From assembly GCA_029202845.1 (NCBI GenBank), contig CP119315.1:441501-505500 (forward strand): 64,000 bases of DNA. Direction: 5' to 3'. This document shows positions 26,044 through 34,274 of this stretch, piece by piece; the first letter of the stretch is position 1, and the number at the start of each line of letters is the position of its first letter. Under the pieces are notes generated by a model, which was not told the origin of the DNA, made no database searches, and worked only from the letters and a program-made list of their open reading frames with translations. The DNA is from Candidatus Sphingomonas colombiensis (GTDB taxonomy: Bacteria > Pseudomonadota > Alphaproteobacteria > Sphingomonadales > Sphingomonadaceae). A program made the position numbers and the translations under genes.

Positions 26044-26184
26044 ATGATCGACAATTTCGCGTTAGGCCTGACGCACGGTTTGATGCTGCTCGCCGCATTC
26101 CTGCTGCTGCGGCGGCCTGATCTCGATCGCGAGCCTTCTCCGCATGATGAAGCGCCGCGCAAGGGGCACCGCCCGCGTGCGTGA
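26044..26184 (+). CDS. Small membrane protein upstream of the O-antigen-ligase-like gene
   Basis: 46 residues: one hydrophobic helix (FALGLTHGLMLLAAFLLL) then RRPDLD and a charged tail. It starts at ATG 26044 after AGGCG and overlaps the next gene's GTG by eight bases. I believe similar short proteins precede this ligase gene in other sphingomonads, but cannot verify it. No function is known. Confidence 0.5.
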   Translation: MIDNFALGLTHGLMLLAAFLLLRRPDLDREPSPHDEAPRKGHRPRA

Positions 26185-27538
26185 TCTTGCCTTCATTGGT
26201 TTTCTGGTCGCTTTGCTCGGCATGGGGCTGCGGCGGCCGTTCCTGTTTGTGCTCGCTTACGTCTATATCGACATCGTCTCGCCGCAGCGGCTGACTTATA
26301 TGCTGCTCAACAGCGTGCCGATCTCGCTGATCGCGGTGGCGTTGGCGGTCGGCGGATGGCTGTTGTTCGACGACAAGAGCGATTCACGATTCGCACCCCG
26401 CCAGGCGCTCATCCTATTGCTGATGCTCTATTGCGGTCTCACCACGCGCAGTGCTGATTTTCCGGTGGATGCGCTCGATAAGTGGGATTGGGTTTGGAAG
26501 GCGCTGGTTTTCGCCGCCTTCCTGCCACTCACTTTGCGCACTCGGTTGCGGATCGAGGCGCTGCTGCTGTTTATGACCTTATCGGCGGCGTCCATCATCA
26601 TCGTCGGCGGAATTAAGACGCTGGCATCGGGCGGCGGCTATGGCGAGCTGAACCTGATGGTCGCCAATAATTCGGGGCTGTACGAGGGCAGTATCATCTC
26701 CACCGTCGCGATCTGCATCGTCCCGGTGGTGCTGTGGCTTTCCCGGCATGGCACGTTGTTCGGCACTGGCTGGCGAGCGAAAACTTTCGCCTATGCCCTG
26801 ATCTTCGCATGCCTGCTGATCCCGGTGGGCACCTCGGCGCGCACCGGATTGCTGTGCATCGCGCTGCTCGCGGTGCTGATGCTGCGCGAGGTGAAGCGGC
26901 CGATGCTGTATCTGGGCGCCCTGGCGCTGGCGGGAATGGTCGCGGCGCCGTTCCTGCCATCGGCGTTCAGCGATCGAATGGCGACAATCAAGACCTACAA
27001 GGCGGACGAATCCGCCTCCACCCGTATCGCCGTGTGGCAGTGGACGTGGGAATACGCGAAAACCCATCCGTTCGGCGGCGGCTTTGAGGCATATCGCCAG
27101 AACCAGATCCGCTATGACACGGTGGCGGTGACGGGCTCGGGCGCATCGACCACCGTCCAGCGCAACCTGACGGTCGACAAGAGCCGCGCCTATCACTCCA
27201 GCTATTTCGAGATGTTGGGCGAGCAGGGCTACCCCGGCCTGATCCTATGGCTGATGATCAGCGTGATCGGGCTTATCCGCATGGAGATTGTGCGGCGACG
27301 CTATCGTGAGGGGGAATATGCCTGGGGCGGCGCACTGGCCGGCGCGCTACAGCACGCGCATCTGATCTATCTGCTCGGCGGGGCATTCGTCGGGATCGCG
27401 TTCCAGCCTTTCATCTACATGCTGCTCGGCGCGCAGATCGGGCTGGACAGCTATCTCCGTCGGCGACAGCAGGAAAGCGCCTGGGGTCGTTCATTCCGCG
27501 CCGGCGCCGCGCGCGCGCCGCTCCCAGCTATCACCTGA
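26177..27538 (+). CDS. O-glycosylation ligase, exosortase A system-associated (Wzy/WaaL-like)
   Basis: 453 residues from a GTG at 26177 (VRDLAFIGFLVALLG). About ten membrane helices are present. YIDIVSPQRLTY near 30 and LVALLGMGLRRPF are typical of the TIGR03097-type O-ligase family. The periplasmic loop with SRAYHSSYFEMLGEQGYPG near 335 carries the histidine and glutamate of the O-antigen ligase/polymerase fold. It probably polymerises or transfers lipid-linked glycan on the periplasmic side. It diverges from the glycosyltransferase across ~100 bases. Confidence 0.85.
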   Translation: MRDLAFIGFLVALLGMGLRRPFLFVLAYVYIDIVSPQRLTYMLLNSVPISLIAVALAVGGWLLFDDKSDSRFAPRQALILLLMLYCGLTTRSADFPVDALDKWDWVWKALVFAAFLPLTLRTRLRIEALLLFMTLSAASIIIVGGIKTLASGGGYGELNLMVANNSGLYEGSIISTVAICIVPVVLWLSRHGTLFGTGWRAKTFAYALIFACLLIPVGTSARTGLLCIALLAVLMLREVKRPMLYLGALALAGMVAAPFLPSAFSDRMATIKTYKADESASTRIAVWQWTWEYAKTHPFGGGFEAYRQNQIRYDTVAVTGSGASTTVQRNLTVDKSRAYHSSYFEMLGEQGYPGLILWLMISVIGLIRMEIVRRRYREGEYAWGGALAGALQHAHLIYLLGGAFVGIAFQPFIYMLLGAQIGLDSYLRRRQQESAWGRSFRAGAARAPLPAIT

Positions 27539-27589
27539 CCAGGACTGTTTCAGGAACCCTACATCACTCCCGCGCATTGGGGAGTATCG

Positions 27590-28594
27590 ATGACAGCGCG
27601 AAAAATCGTCTATTGCGATGACAGCAAACCCGGAATTACCCGTCGGAAGGCCGGGCAGCACTGGGCCTATCGCGATGCCGCCGGCCATCACATCACGGAT
27701 CGGGACGAGATCGACCGGCTGAACGCGATCGCTTTGCCCCCGGCTTATGCCAACGCATGGTTCTGCCCAAAGCCGAACGGCCATATTCAGGCGGTCGGCT
27801 GGGATGAGAAAGGTCGCAAGCAATATCGCTATCACCCCGAATTCCGCGAGGCGCAGGAAGCGGCGAAATATGATCGCTGCGCTGAATTTGGCGCCGCGTT
27901 GCCCGCATTGCGCCGCAAGGTCGCGGCGGATTTGCGGAAGCGCTCAATGTCGCGCGATCGCGCCGTCGCGGCGGTCGTCCGGCTGCTCGACCAGACGCAC
28001 ATCCGTGTCGGCAACGAAGCCTATACCAAGACGAACCGCAGCTTCGGCGCGACGACGCTGCGCAAACGCCATGCGCGGGTGAAGGGCGCGACCGTGCGGC
28101 TGCGCTTTCGCGGCAAGGGCGGGGTCGAGCGCGAATGCGCGCTGACCGACCGCGCGCTCGCGCGCTTCGTTCGCGCTTGCCAGGATCTGGGCGAGCAGCA
28201 TCTGTTCGCATGGGTTGATAAGGAAGGCGCCGCGCATCCCGTCACCTCCTGCGACGTCAATGCCTATATCCGCGCCGCGACGGGCGAGGATTTCACCGCC
28301 AAACATTTCCGCACATGGGGAGCAAGCGTCGCCGCATTCGAGGCGCTGGCTACCGCCGAACGCGAACTGAGCCTGAAAACCATGCTGGAGCCGGTTACCC
28401 GCCAACTGGGCAACACTCCGGCGATCGCGCGCAAATCCTATGTCCATCCCGCGCTGATCGGGCTGGTGCGAAACGGGCAAGCCGCATTCCGCAAGACCTT
28501 GCGCATGCCCCGCAAGACACGTCACTTGAGCCGCGTCGAACGCGGCCTCATTGCGTTCCTCGAAACCGGAACGCCAGCCGCGCCCGCGGCCTGA
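27590..28594 (+). CDS. DNA topoisomerase IB (poxvirus/eukaryote type)
   Basis: 334 residues. The N-terminal beta domain (YRDAAGHHITD, WFCPKPNGHIQAVGWDEKGR) is followed by the catalytic domain with RLLDQTHIRVGNEAY (first active arginine), the KHFRTWGASV segment, and the active tyrosine in ARKSYVHP (Y284). It relaxes supercoils by a 3'-phosphotyrosyl intermediate without ATP. Bacterial members are scattered and accessory. It may share a transcript with the MscS gene 14 bases downstream. Confidence 0.93.
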   Translation: MTARKIVYCDDSKPGITRRKAGQHWAYRDAAGHHITDRDEIDRLNAIALPPAYANAWFCPKPNGHIQAVGWDEKGRKQYRYHPEFREAQEAAKYDRCAEFGAALPALRRKVAADLRKRSMSRDRAVAAVVRLLDQTHIRVGNEAYTKTNRSFGATTLRKRHARVKGATVRLRFRGKGGVERECALTDRALARFVRACQDLGEQHLFAWVDKEGAAHPVTSCDVNAYIRAATGEDFTAKHFRTWGASVAAFEALATAERELSLKTMLEPVTRQLGNTPAIARKSYVHPALIGLVRNGQAAFRKTLRMPRKTRHLSRVERGLIAFLETGTPAAPAA

Positions 28595-28608
28595 CTAAAG
28601 GAAAGTAG

Positions 28609-29784
28609 ATGAGCAACAGCAGCAGCGCGGCGAAAGCGCCCGTCCTGCCACACCGGGACTGGAACGGGCAGTTCCGTGCGCTTTATGAAACGAGCACCGA
28701 ATGGTTTGCGACCCATTGGCTGCAGATCGCCATCGCCATCGCGATCGGCATGGTGATCGCCGCCGTGCTGATCTGGGCGCGCAGCTTCGGGCCGAAGCTC
28801 GCCAGCCGCAGCACCTCCGGCAAGGGCTGGCCGGCGGTGTTCGGGCGCGCGATCCAGCTCACCGGCAATCTGTTCATTGCGTTGCTCGCTGCGAAACTGG
28901 TCTCCGGCTATGCCGATGCCCCCCGCCCGGTCGCCAGCACGATCAACTTCCTCTTCACCATCGTCGCGGTGTTTCAGGCAGCGACCTGGGCGCGCGAGGT
29001 TATCATCGGCGCGATTGAACGGCGCACGCGATCGGACAATTATTCCGGCGAAGCGTTGATGAGCGCGATGGGCCTGATCCGCATGCTCGTCAGCTTCGCG
29101 GTGTTCGCGATCGCGCTGGTAGTCGTACTCGACAATCTTGGGGTGAACGTCACGGGGCTGGTCGCTGGCCTTGGCGTCGGCGGCATCGCGATCGGCCTTG
29201 CCGCGCAGGGTATCTTCGCGGACCTGTTCGCCGCGCTCGCGATCATCTTCGATCGCCCGTTCCGGCGCGGGGATTCGATTTCCTATGACACCTCATCTGG
29301 CACGGTGGAGGAGATCGGGCTGAAATCCACCCGCGTGCGCGGCAATGACGGCGAGCAGCGGATCATCTCGAACCGCAAATTGCTCGACAAGGAGATCCTC
29401 AACCTGTCCAAGCGCGACTATCGCCGCACCAAATTCGTTGTGCGGCTCGCGTTCGAAACACCGACGGAGAAGCTCGAACGCTTCCCCGCGCTGGTGAAGC
29501 AGGTGATCGAGGGATGCGGTCTGCTCTATATCCGCTGCGGCTTCATCCAGTTCGCACCGTCCAACCTCGATTTCGAAATCTATTTCGACAGCGAATCTGC
29601 CGATTACGCGGCGTTTTTCGAGGCGCGGCACAAGGTAGGTATCGCGCTGCTCAAAATGTGCGAGGAACAGGGCATCACAATTCCCTATCCCACCCAGTCC
29701 AGCGTCGCCCTCGCACCCGACGGGCATCGCATCATGCCCTATCCCGATATGGCGCCAGGCACAGTTGCGCCCTCTGCCGGATAG
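28609..29784 (+). CDS. Mechanosensitive ion channel, MscS family
   Basis: 391 residues, ATG behind GGAAAG. Three to four N-terminal membrane helices lead to the pore helix GLVAGLGVGGIAIGLAAQG and the conserved FADLFAALAIIFDRPFRRGD that opens the cytoplasmic beta domain (PF00924); a C-terminal alpha/beta domain follows. The channel opens on membrane tension and releases osmolytes during hypo-osmotic shock. It is longer at the N-terminus than E. coli MscS by about one helix pair. Confidence 0.92.
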   Translation: MSNSSSAAKAPVLPHRDWNGQFRALYETSTEWFATHWLQIAIAIAIGMVIAAVLIWARSFGPKLASRSTSGKGWPAVFGRAIQLTGNLFIALLAAKLVSGYADAPRPVASTINFLFTIVAVFQAATWAREVIIGAIERRTRSDNYSGEALMSAMGLIRMLVSFAVFAIALVVVLDNLGVNVTGLVAGLGVGGIAIGLAAQGIFADLFAALAIIFDRPFRRGDSISYDTSSGTVEEIGLKSTRVRGNDGEQRIISNRKLLDKEILNLSKRDYRRTKFVVRLAFETPTEKLERFPALVKQVIEGCGLLYIRCGFIQFAPSNLDFEIYFDSESADYAAFFEARHKVGIALLKMCEEQGITIPYPTQSSVALAPDGHRIMPYPDMAPGTVAPSAG

Positions 29785-29952
29785 CCACCCGCAGGCGCGT
29801 TTTCGAACATCCGGTTCGCGCCGTCCGCCCGCGTGCATCTGGTGGCATCGGCAATTTTAAAGCCTCCGGTCGGGGAGACTTGCGACCGCTAGCGTTCCGC
29901 GCCTAGAGGAAGCCGGATCGCGCTTCGGCGCAGCCTAACCAGTGGAGGGTTC

Positions 29953-30402
29953 GTGACCATCGATGAGATGAAAGCCAATATCGGCAAGGAAACCGTGTCC
30001 GACTGGATCGAGGTGTCGCAGGACATGATCAACAAATTCGCCGACGCCACCGGCGACCATCAGTTCATCCACGTCGACCCCGAGCGCGCGAAGCTAACAC
30101 CGTTTGGAACGACGATCGCGCACGGCTTCCTCACGCTCTCGCTGCTGCCGCTGATGTCGGCGAAGAATCCTGATGCGCCGCGTCTGGATGGCGTGAAAAT
30201 GGGCGTCAATTACGGTGGCAATAAAGTGCGCTTCCTCGCGCCGGTGCCATCGGGCTCGCGCGTTCGCGGCCGTTCGAAGATCACCGAATTCGAAGAAAAG
30301 CGCCCCGGCCAGTTCCAATATACCACCGAGACCACGGTCGAGATCGAAGGTTCCGACAAGCCCGCGATGATTGCCGAATGGATTACGCAGGTGTTCGTCT
30401 GA
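29953..30402 (+). CDS. MaoC-like (R)-enoyl-CoA hydratase
   Basis: 149 residues from a GTG at 29953 preceded by GGAGGG. The hotdog fold has the hydratase signature FADATGDHQFIHVDPERA (Asp and His catalytic pair) and FGTTIAHGFLTLSLLP. It hydrates trans-2-enoyl-CoA, in beta-oxidation or in feeding polyhydroxyalkanoate synthesis. It precedes a thiolase gene on the same strand by 63 bases, suggesting a shared fatty-acid function. Confidence 0.9.
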   Translation: MTIDEMKANIGKETVSDWIEVSQDMINKFADATGDHQFIHVDPERAKLTPFGTTIAHGFLTLSLLPLMSAKNPDAPRLDGVKMGVNYGGNKVRFLAPVPSGSRVRGRSKITEFEEKRPGQFQYTTETTVEIEGSDKPAMIAEWITQVFV

Positions 30403-30465
30403 GCCCTGTGGCCGGCGATTGATATTCCCCTCCCCGGGAAATCCATGTTTCAGGAGAATTAAGCC

Positions 30466-31644
30466 ATGCGTTCCGCCGTTATCGTTTCCACCGCCCGCAC
30501 CCCGATCGGCCGCGCCTATCGCGGGGCGTTCAACAACACGCTGTCGCCGACGCTCGCCGGCCATGCGATCCGCGCCGCTGTGGAGCGCGCCGGAATCGAC
30601 GGCGCCGAGGTGCAGGACGTGGTGCTCGGCGCTGCGCTCCAGCAAGGCGCGCAGGCAACCAACATCGCACGCACCGCGCTGCTGCGCGGCGGCTTGCCGG
30701 TGTCGGTTTCGGGCATGTCGCTCGATCGCCAGTGCGCATCTGGCCTGATGGCGATCGCCACCGCGGCGAAGGAAATCATTATCGACAATATGGACGTCGC
30801 GATCGGCGGCGGCGTTGAGTCGATCAGCATTGTTCAGACCCCGCAGATGCGCGTGCAGCCCGATCCCGAACTGATCGCGATGCACAAGGACATCTACATG
30901 CCGATGCTCCAGACGGCTGAGGTGGTCGCCAAGCGTTATGGCGTCAGCCGCGATGCGCAGGACGAATATGCCTTCCAGTCGCAGCAGCGCACCGCCGCTG
31001 CACAGGCCGCCGGCAAGTTTGACGCCGAAATCATTCCGGTCACCGCGAACATGGCGATCGTGAACAAGGAGACAAAGGAAGTCTCCTATAAGGAAGTCAC
31101 GCTCGCCAAGGACGAGGGCAATCGCCCGGAAACGACGCTGGAAGGGCTGAAGTCGCTCAACCCGGTGCTCGGCCCGGATCTGAACATCACCGCAGGCAAC
31201 GCTTCGCAGCTTTCCGATGGCGCATCGGCCAGCGTGCTGATGGAGGAAAAGCTCGCCGAGAAGCGCGGCCTCGCCCCGCTCGGCCGCTATGTCGGCATGG
31301 CGGTCGCCGGCACCGAGCCGGATGAGATGGGCATCGGCCCGGTCTTCGCAATCCCGAAGCTGCTTGAGCGCTACAACCTCAAGATGAGCGACATCGGCCT
31401 GTGGGAGCTGAACGAGGCGTTCGCGGTGCAGGTGCTCTATTGCCGCGACAAGCTGGGCATCCCGAACGAACTACTCAACGTCAACGGCGGCGCGATCTCT
31501 ATCGGCCACCCTTATGGCATGTCCGGCGCGCGCATGACCGGCCACGCGCTGATCGAGGGCAAGCGTCGTGGCGCGAAATATGTCGTCGTGACGATGTGCG
31601 TCGGCGGCGGCATGGGCGCTGCGGGCCTGTTCGAGGTTCTCTAA
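30466..31644 (+). CDS. Thiolase (acetyl-CoA acyltransferase)
   Basis: 392 residues, ATG behind AGGAGAA. The nucleophilic cysteine is in LDRQCASG (~residue 90), the histidine in GHPYGMSGARM (~347) and the second cysteine in MCVGGGMGAAG near the C-terminus. It either cleaves 3-ketoacyl-CoA in beta-oxidation or condenses acetyl-CoA; the sequence cannot settle this. It lies after the MaoC-like hydratase and is closed by a strong bidirectional terminator. Confidence 0.93.
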   Translation: MRSAVIVSTARTPIGRAYRGAFNNTLSPTLAGHAIRAAVERAGIDGAEVQDVVLGAALQQGAQATNIARTALLRGGLPVSVSGMSLDRQCASGLMAIATAAKEIIIDNMDVAIGGGVESISIVQTPQMRVQPDPELIAMHKDIYMPMLQTAEVVAKRYGVSRDAQDEYAFQSQQRTAAAQAAGKFDAEIIPVTANMAIVNKETKEVSYKEVTLAKDEGNRPETTLEGLKSLNPVLGPDLNITAGNASQLSDGASASVLMEEKLAEKRGLAPLGRYVGMAVAGTEPDEMGIGPVFAIPKLLERYNLKMSDIGLWELNEAFAVQVLYCRDKLGIPNELLNVNGGAISIGHPYGMSGARMTGHALIEGKRRGAKYVVVTMCVGGGMGAAGLFEVL

Positions 31645-31684
31645 GCTCAGCTGAGAAAAGGGGCCGGAAACCGCTCCCTTCCAC

Positions 31685-31720
31685 AAAATGCCCCGGCCGT
31701 TCGCGCGGCCGGGGCATTTT
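31685..31720. terminator. Bidirectional Rho-independent terminator
   Basis: AAAATGCCCCGGCCG (31685-31699) and CGGCCGGGGCATTTT (31706-31720) form a perfect 15-bp stem with A-run and T-run at its ends. It ends the thiolase transcript and isolates dinB. Confidence 0.9.
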
Positions 31721-31724
31721 GCAT

Positions 31725-31739
31725 GTTCGCGACCTGTTC
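31725..31739. promoter_or_regulatory. LexA (SOS) box upstream of dinB
   Basis: GTTC (31725-31728), seven bases, GTTC (31736-31739): the direct-repeat GTTC-N7-GTTC operator of alphaproteobacterial LexA. It lies 34 bases before the dinB start, where repressor would cover the promoter. Confidence 0.85.
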
Positions 31740-31772
31740 TCTCGCCACGCTTTTCGTGGCAAGGTGCAGCGC

Positions 31773-32852
31773 GTGTTGGACGCCCCCTCCCCGCGCAAGA
31801 TCATCCATATCGACATGGACGCTTTCTACGCGTCAGTCGAACAGCGCGACGATCCCGCATTGCGCGGGCGACCAGTGGCGGTGGGCAGCGCACAGGCGCG
31901 TGGGGTGGTGGCGGCAGCAAGCTATGAGGCGCGCGCATTCGGTGTGCGCTCCGCTTTGCCCTCGGCGACTGCGATCCGGCGCTGCCCGGACCTGGTATTC
32001 GTCCGCCCGCGCTTCGATGTCTATCGCGCGATCAGCCAGCAGATCCGCGCGATCTTCGCCGATTATACCGCACTGATCGAGCCGCTCGCGCTGGACGAAG
32101 CGTATCTAGACGTAACCGAGGATCAGCGCGGGCTGGGGTCCGCGCGCGCAGTGGCACAGGAAATCCGCGCCCGCATCCGCGCCGAAACCGGGCTGACCGC
32201 GTCCGCCGGGGTGAGCTACAACAAGTTCATCGCCAAGCTGGCGTCGGATCAGAACAAGCCCGACGGCCTGTGTGTAATCCCGCCCGCGAAAGGCCCGGCG
32301 TTCGTCGCCGCCCTACCGGTCTCACGATTCCACGGCGTCGGCCCGGTGACGGCGCGGCGGATGGCGGCGCTGGGGATCGAGACGGGCGAGGATCTGCGCG
32401 GGCAAAGCCGTGAGTTCCTGCGCGCGCATTTCGGCAGCCATGCCGATTATCTGCACGGCGCGGCGCGCGGGATCGACGAGCGCCCGGTGCGCGCCGATCG
32501 CCCGACCAAATCGATCGGCGCTGAGCGGACTTTCGACCGCAATCTGGCCGATCAGGATGAGATCATCGCCGCGCTCGATCACGTCGCCGAGGCGGCTTGG
32601 GAGCGCGTCGAACGCAGCGGAGAGCGCGGTCGTACCGTGACGCTGAAATTCCGCCGCGGCGATTTCCGCACCTTCACCCGCGCACGATCCCTCACCGATC
32701 CGGTGGCCGACAAGACGCAATTCGCTGAGATCGGCCAGACATTGCTTCTCCGCGAGCTGCCGGTCGAAGGTGGCATCCGTCTGCTTGGGCTGACGCTCTC
32801 GGCCATCCTCGATCCAGGCGAGCGCTCACAGCCGGCGTTGCCGCTCGGCTGA
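31773..32852 (+). CDS. dinB: DNA polymerase IV (Y-family translesion polymerase)
   Basis: 359 residues from a GTG at 31773 (AAGG eight bases before). Catalytic carboxylates are visible in IIHIDMDAFYASVE near 12-24 and in PLALDEAYLDVT near 104. The helix-hairpin-helix region is FHGVGPVTARRMAALGI near 188, and the C-terminal little-finger domain follows with KSIGAERTF. It copies across minor-groove lesions, at the cost of fidelity. A LexA box lies just upstream. The short C-terminal QPALPLG resembles a beta-clamp binding motif (QxxLPL). Confidence 0.95.
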   Translation: MLDAPSPRKIIHIDMDAFYASVEQRDDPALRGRPVAVGSAQARGVVAAASYEARAFGVRSALPSATAIRRCPDLVFVRPRFDVYRAISQQIRAIFADYTALIEPLALDEAYLDVTEDQRGLGSARAVAQEIRARIRAETGLTASAGVSYNKFIAKLASDQNKPDGLCVIPPAKGPAFVAALPVSRFHGVGPVTARRMAALGIETGEDLRGQSREFLRAHFGSHADYLHGAARGIDERPVRADRPTKSIGAERTFDRNLADQDEIIAALDHVAEAAWERVERSGERGRTVTLKFRRGDFRTFTRARSLTDPVADKTQFAEIGQTLLLRELPVEGGIRLLGLTLSAILDPGERSQPALPLG

Positions 32853-32855
32853 ACC

Positions 32856-33749
32856 TCAGCCGCGATCGAGCGCCTGTTCACCGAGCACGATCGCGCCGAG
32901 CGGCCCGGCATCATCCCCAAGCCCGGCCGGCACGACGAACCGATCCGTGTCCTCCACATCGGGCAGCGCGATATAACCGTTGAGCGAACGGCGCAACATC
33001 GCCCGGATCGACGTGAAGAGGAACGGATTGCCGACCATCACCCCGCCGCCCATCACGATCCGTCGCGGCACCCCGGTCATAACCAAGGTGTGCAGCATTT
33101 GCGCCAGCGCATGTGCCACCGGCTCCCACGCGGGATGATCAGGCGGGAGATCCTGCCCGGCGATCCCGGTCCGCGCGGCGATCGCCGAGCCCGCCGCCAG
33201 CCCCTCCACGCAGGCGCCGTGGAACGGGCATGAGCCGGGCCATTCGTCCCCCGCCAGCCGCGCCGGGCGGACATGCCCCAGTTCGCCATGCGTCAGCCCA
33301 TCGACCGGCCGACCACCAGCGATCAGCCCTACGCCGATCCCGGTCCCCACGGTGACATAAGCGAGATCGGCCAGCCCACGCGCGGCGCCCCATCGCGCCT
33401 CACCCAGCGCGGCGCCCACCACATCGGTGTGAAACCCGACCGGCACGCGATATCGCGTGCCGAGCCGCCGCGCGATATCGGTGTGCGACCAATGTGGTTT
33501 GGTCGTCACGGTAACGCTGCCATAATCGGCCGCGTGGCGATCGATCGAGATCGGGCCAAAACTGGCGATGCCCAGCGCGGCAAAGCCCCGCCACCCGTCG
33601 ATCACCGCTTCCAGCGCATTGAGCGTCTCCTCCGGCCGCGTCGTCGGCACGCGAACCCGCTCCAGTATCTCATCCGGCCCGCGCGCCAGGATCGCGACGC
33701 ATTTGGTGCCCCCCAGCTCGATCCCGGCGATCAGCGGGGGCTGCGCCAT
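32856..33749 (-). CDS. ROK-family sugar kinase (fructokinase-like)
   Basis: 297 residues from the ATG at 33749. The N-terminal phosphate loop is AGIELGGTKCVA. The ROK signature covers TVGTGIGVGLIAGGRPVDGLTHGELGH, and the zinc site is HVRPA....CPFHGACVEGLAAGSA. Members of this subgroup phosphorylate fructose or related sugars. The start is one base after the MarR stop, so the two form an operon. Its link to the adjacent tyrosine-catabolism genes is not obvious. Confidence 0.88.
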   Translation of the reverse strand: MAQPPLIAGIELGGTKCVAILARGPDEILERVRVPTTRPEETLNALEAVIDGWRGFAALGIASFGPISIDRHAADYGSVTVTTKPHWSHTDIARRLGTRYRVPVGFHTDVVGAALGEARWGAARGLADLAYVTVGTGIGVGLIAGGRPVDGLTHGELGHVRPARLAGDEWPGSCPFHGACVEGLAAGSAIAARTGIAGQDLPPDHPAWEPVAHALAQMLHTLVMTGVPRRIVMGGGVMVGNPFLFTSIRAMLRRSLNGYIALPDVEDTDRFVVPAGLGDDAGPLGAIVLGEQALDRG

Positions 33750-33750
33750 T

Positions 33751-34194
33751 TCACTCGGTCTCCAGCACGACGGCATCGATCCGCCGCAGCATCGCCATGA
33801 ACCCCTCCAGCTCGGCCGGCGCGAAGCTCGCGAAGATCCGTTGTTCCAGTTCGAGCGCCTTAGGCGCGACCAACGCGTAAAGCTCGCGACCCGCAGCGGT
33901 GAGCGACAGCAGGTGCGAGCGTTTGTCGGTCGCATTCGGCGCGCGTGCCAGCAGCCCGCGCCCGACCAGCGCAATGGCGGCGCGGCTGACGGTCACCTTA
34001 TCCATCCGCGTGCGCTCGCCGATATCGGCCTGATTGATCGCGTCCACCTCCGCGATCACCGCCACCAGCCGCCATTCGGGGATGGTGAGTCCGAACATCG
34101 ATTCATAGGCACGCGCGATCCGGTCGCTCACCAGATTCGAGGTGATCGAAAGACGATACGGCAGGAACCGATCAAGCTGGAGACGATTGGTCAT
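33751..34194 (-). CDS. MarR-family transcriptional regulator
   Basis: 147 residues from the ATG at 34194 (MTNRLQLDRFLPYRLS); an ATG at 34203 or a start at 34248 are alternatives. The winged helix is visible as ITSNLVSDRIARAY, then INQADIGERTRMDKVTVSRAAIALVGRGLLAR with the wing ATDKRSHLLSLT. MarR proteins repress divergent genes and release on binding small aromatics. It faces hppD across a short region with a strong promoter and an imperfect palindrome, so it probably controls tyrosine/homogentisate catabolism. Confidence 0.9.
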   Translation of the reverse strand: MTNRLQLDRFLPYRLSITSNLVSDRIARAYESMFGLTIPEWRLVAVIAEVDAINQADIGERTRMDKVTVSRAAIALVGRGLLARAPNATDKRSHLLSLTAAGRELYALVAPKALELEQRIFASFAPAELEGFMAMLRRIDAVVLETE

Positions 34195-34211
34195 TCCGAA
34201 CATCGTAGCAT

Positions 34212-34256
34212 TTGACACGACAGTCTCAACACATGATACTGGTTTCAATTGTTACC
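34212..34256 (+). promoter_or_regulatory. hppD promoter with overlapping MarR-type operator
   Basis: TTGACA (34212-34217), 17 bases, GATACT (34235-34240): a near-consensus housekeeping promoter. Directly downstream, at the expected transcription start, lies GGTTTCAATTGTTACC (34241-34256), an inverted repeat matching its complement at 12 of 16 positions. Its position fits repression by the divergent MarR protein. Confidence 0.6.
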
Positions 34257-34274
34257 ATTTATGGAAGAATCGTC

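Noticed and set aside
27553..27578. GGAAC-N17-CATT before the topoisomerase IB gene as an EcfG promoter
   Set aside because: The -10 has a mismatch, and the implied transcript would start within a few bases of the ATG, losing the ribosome site.
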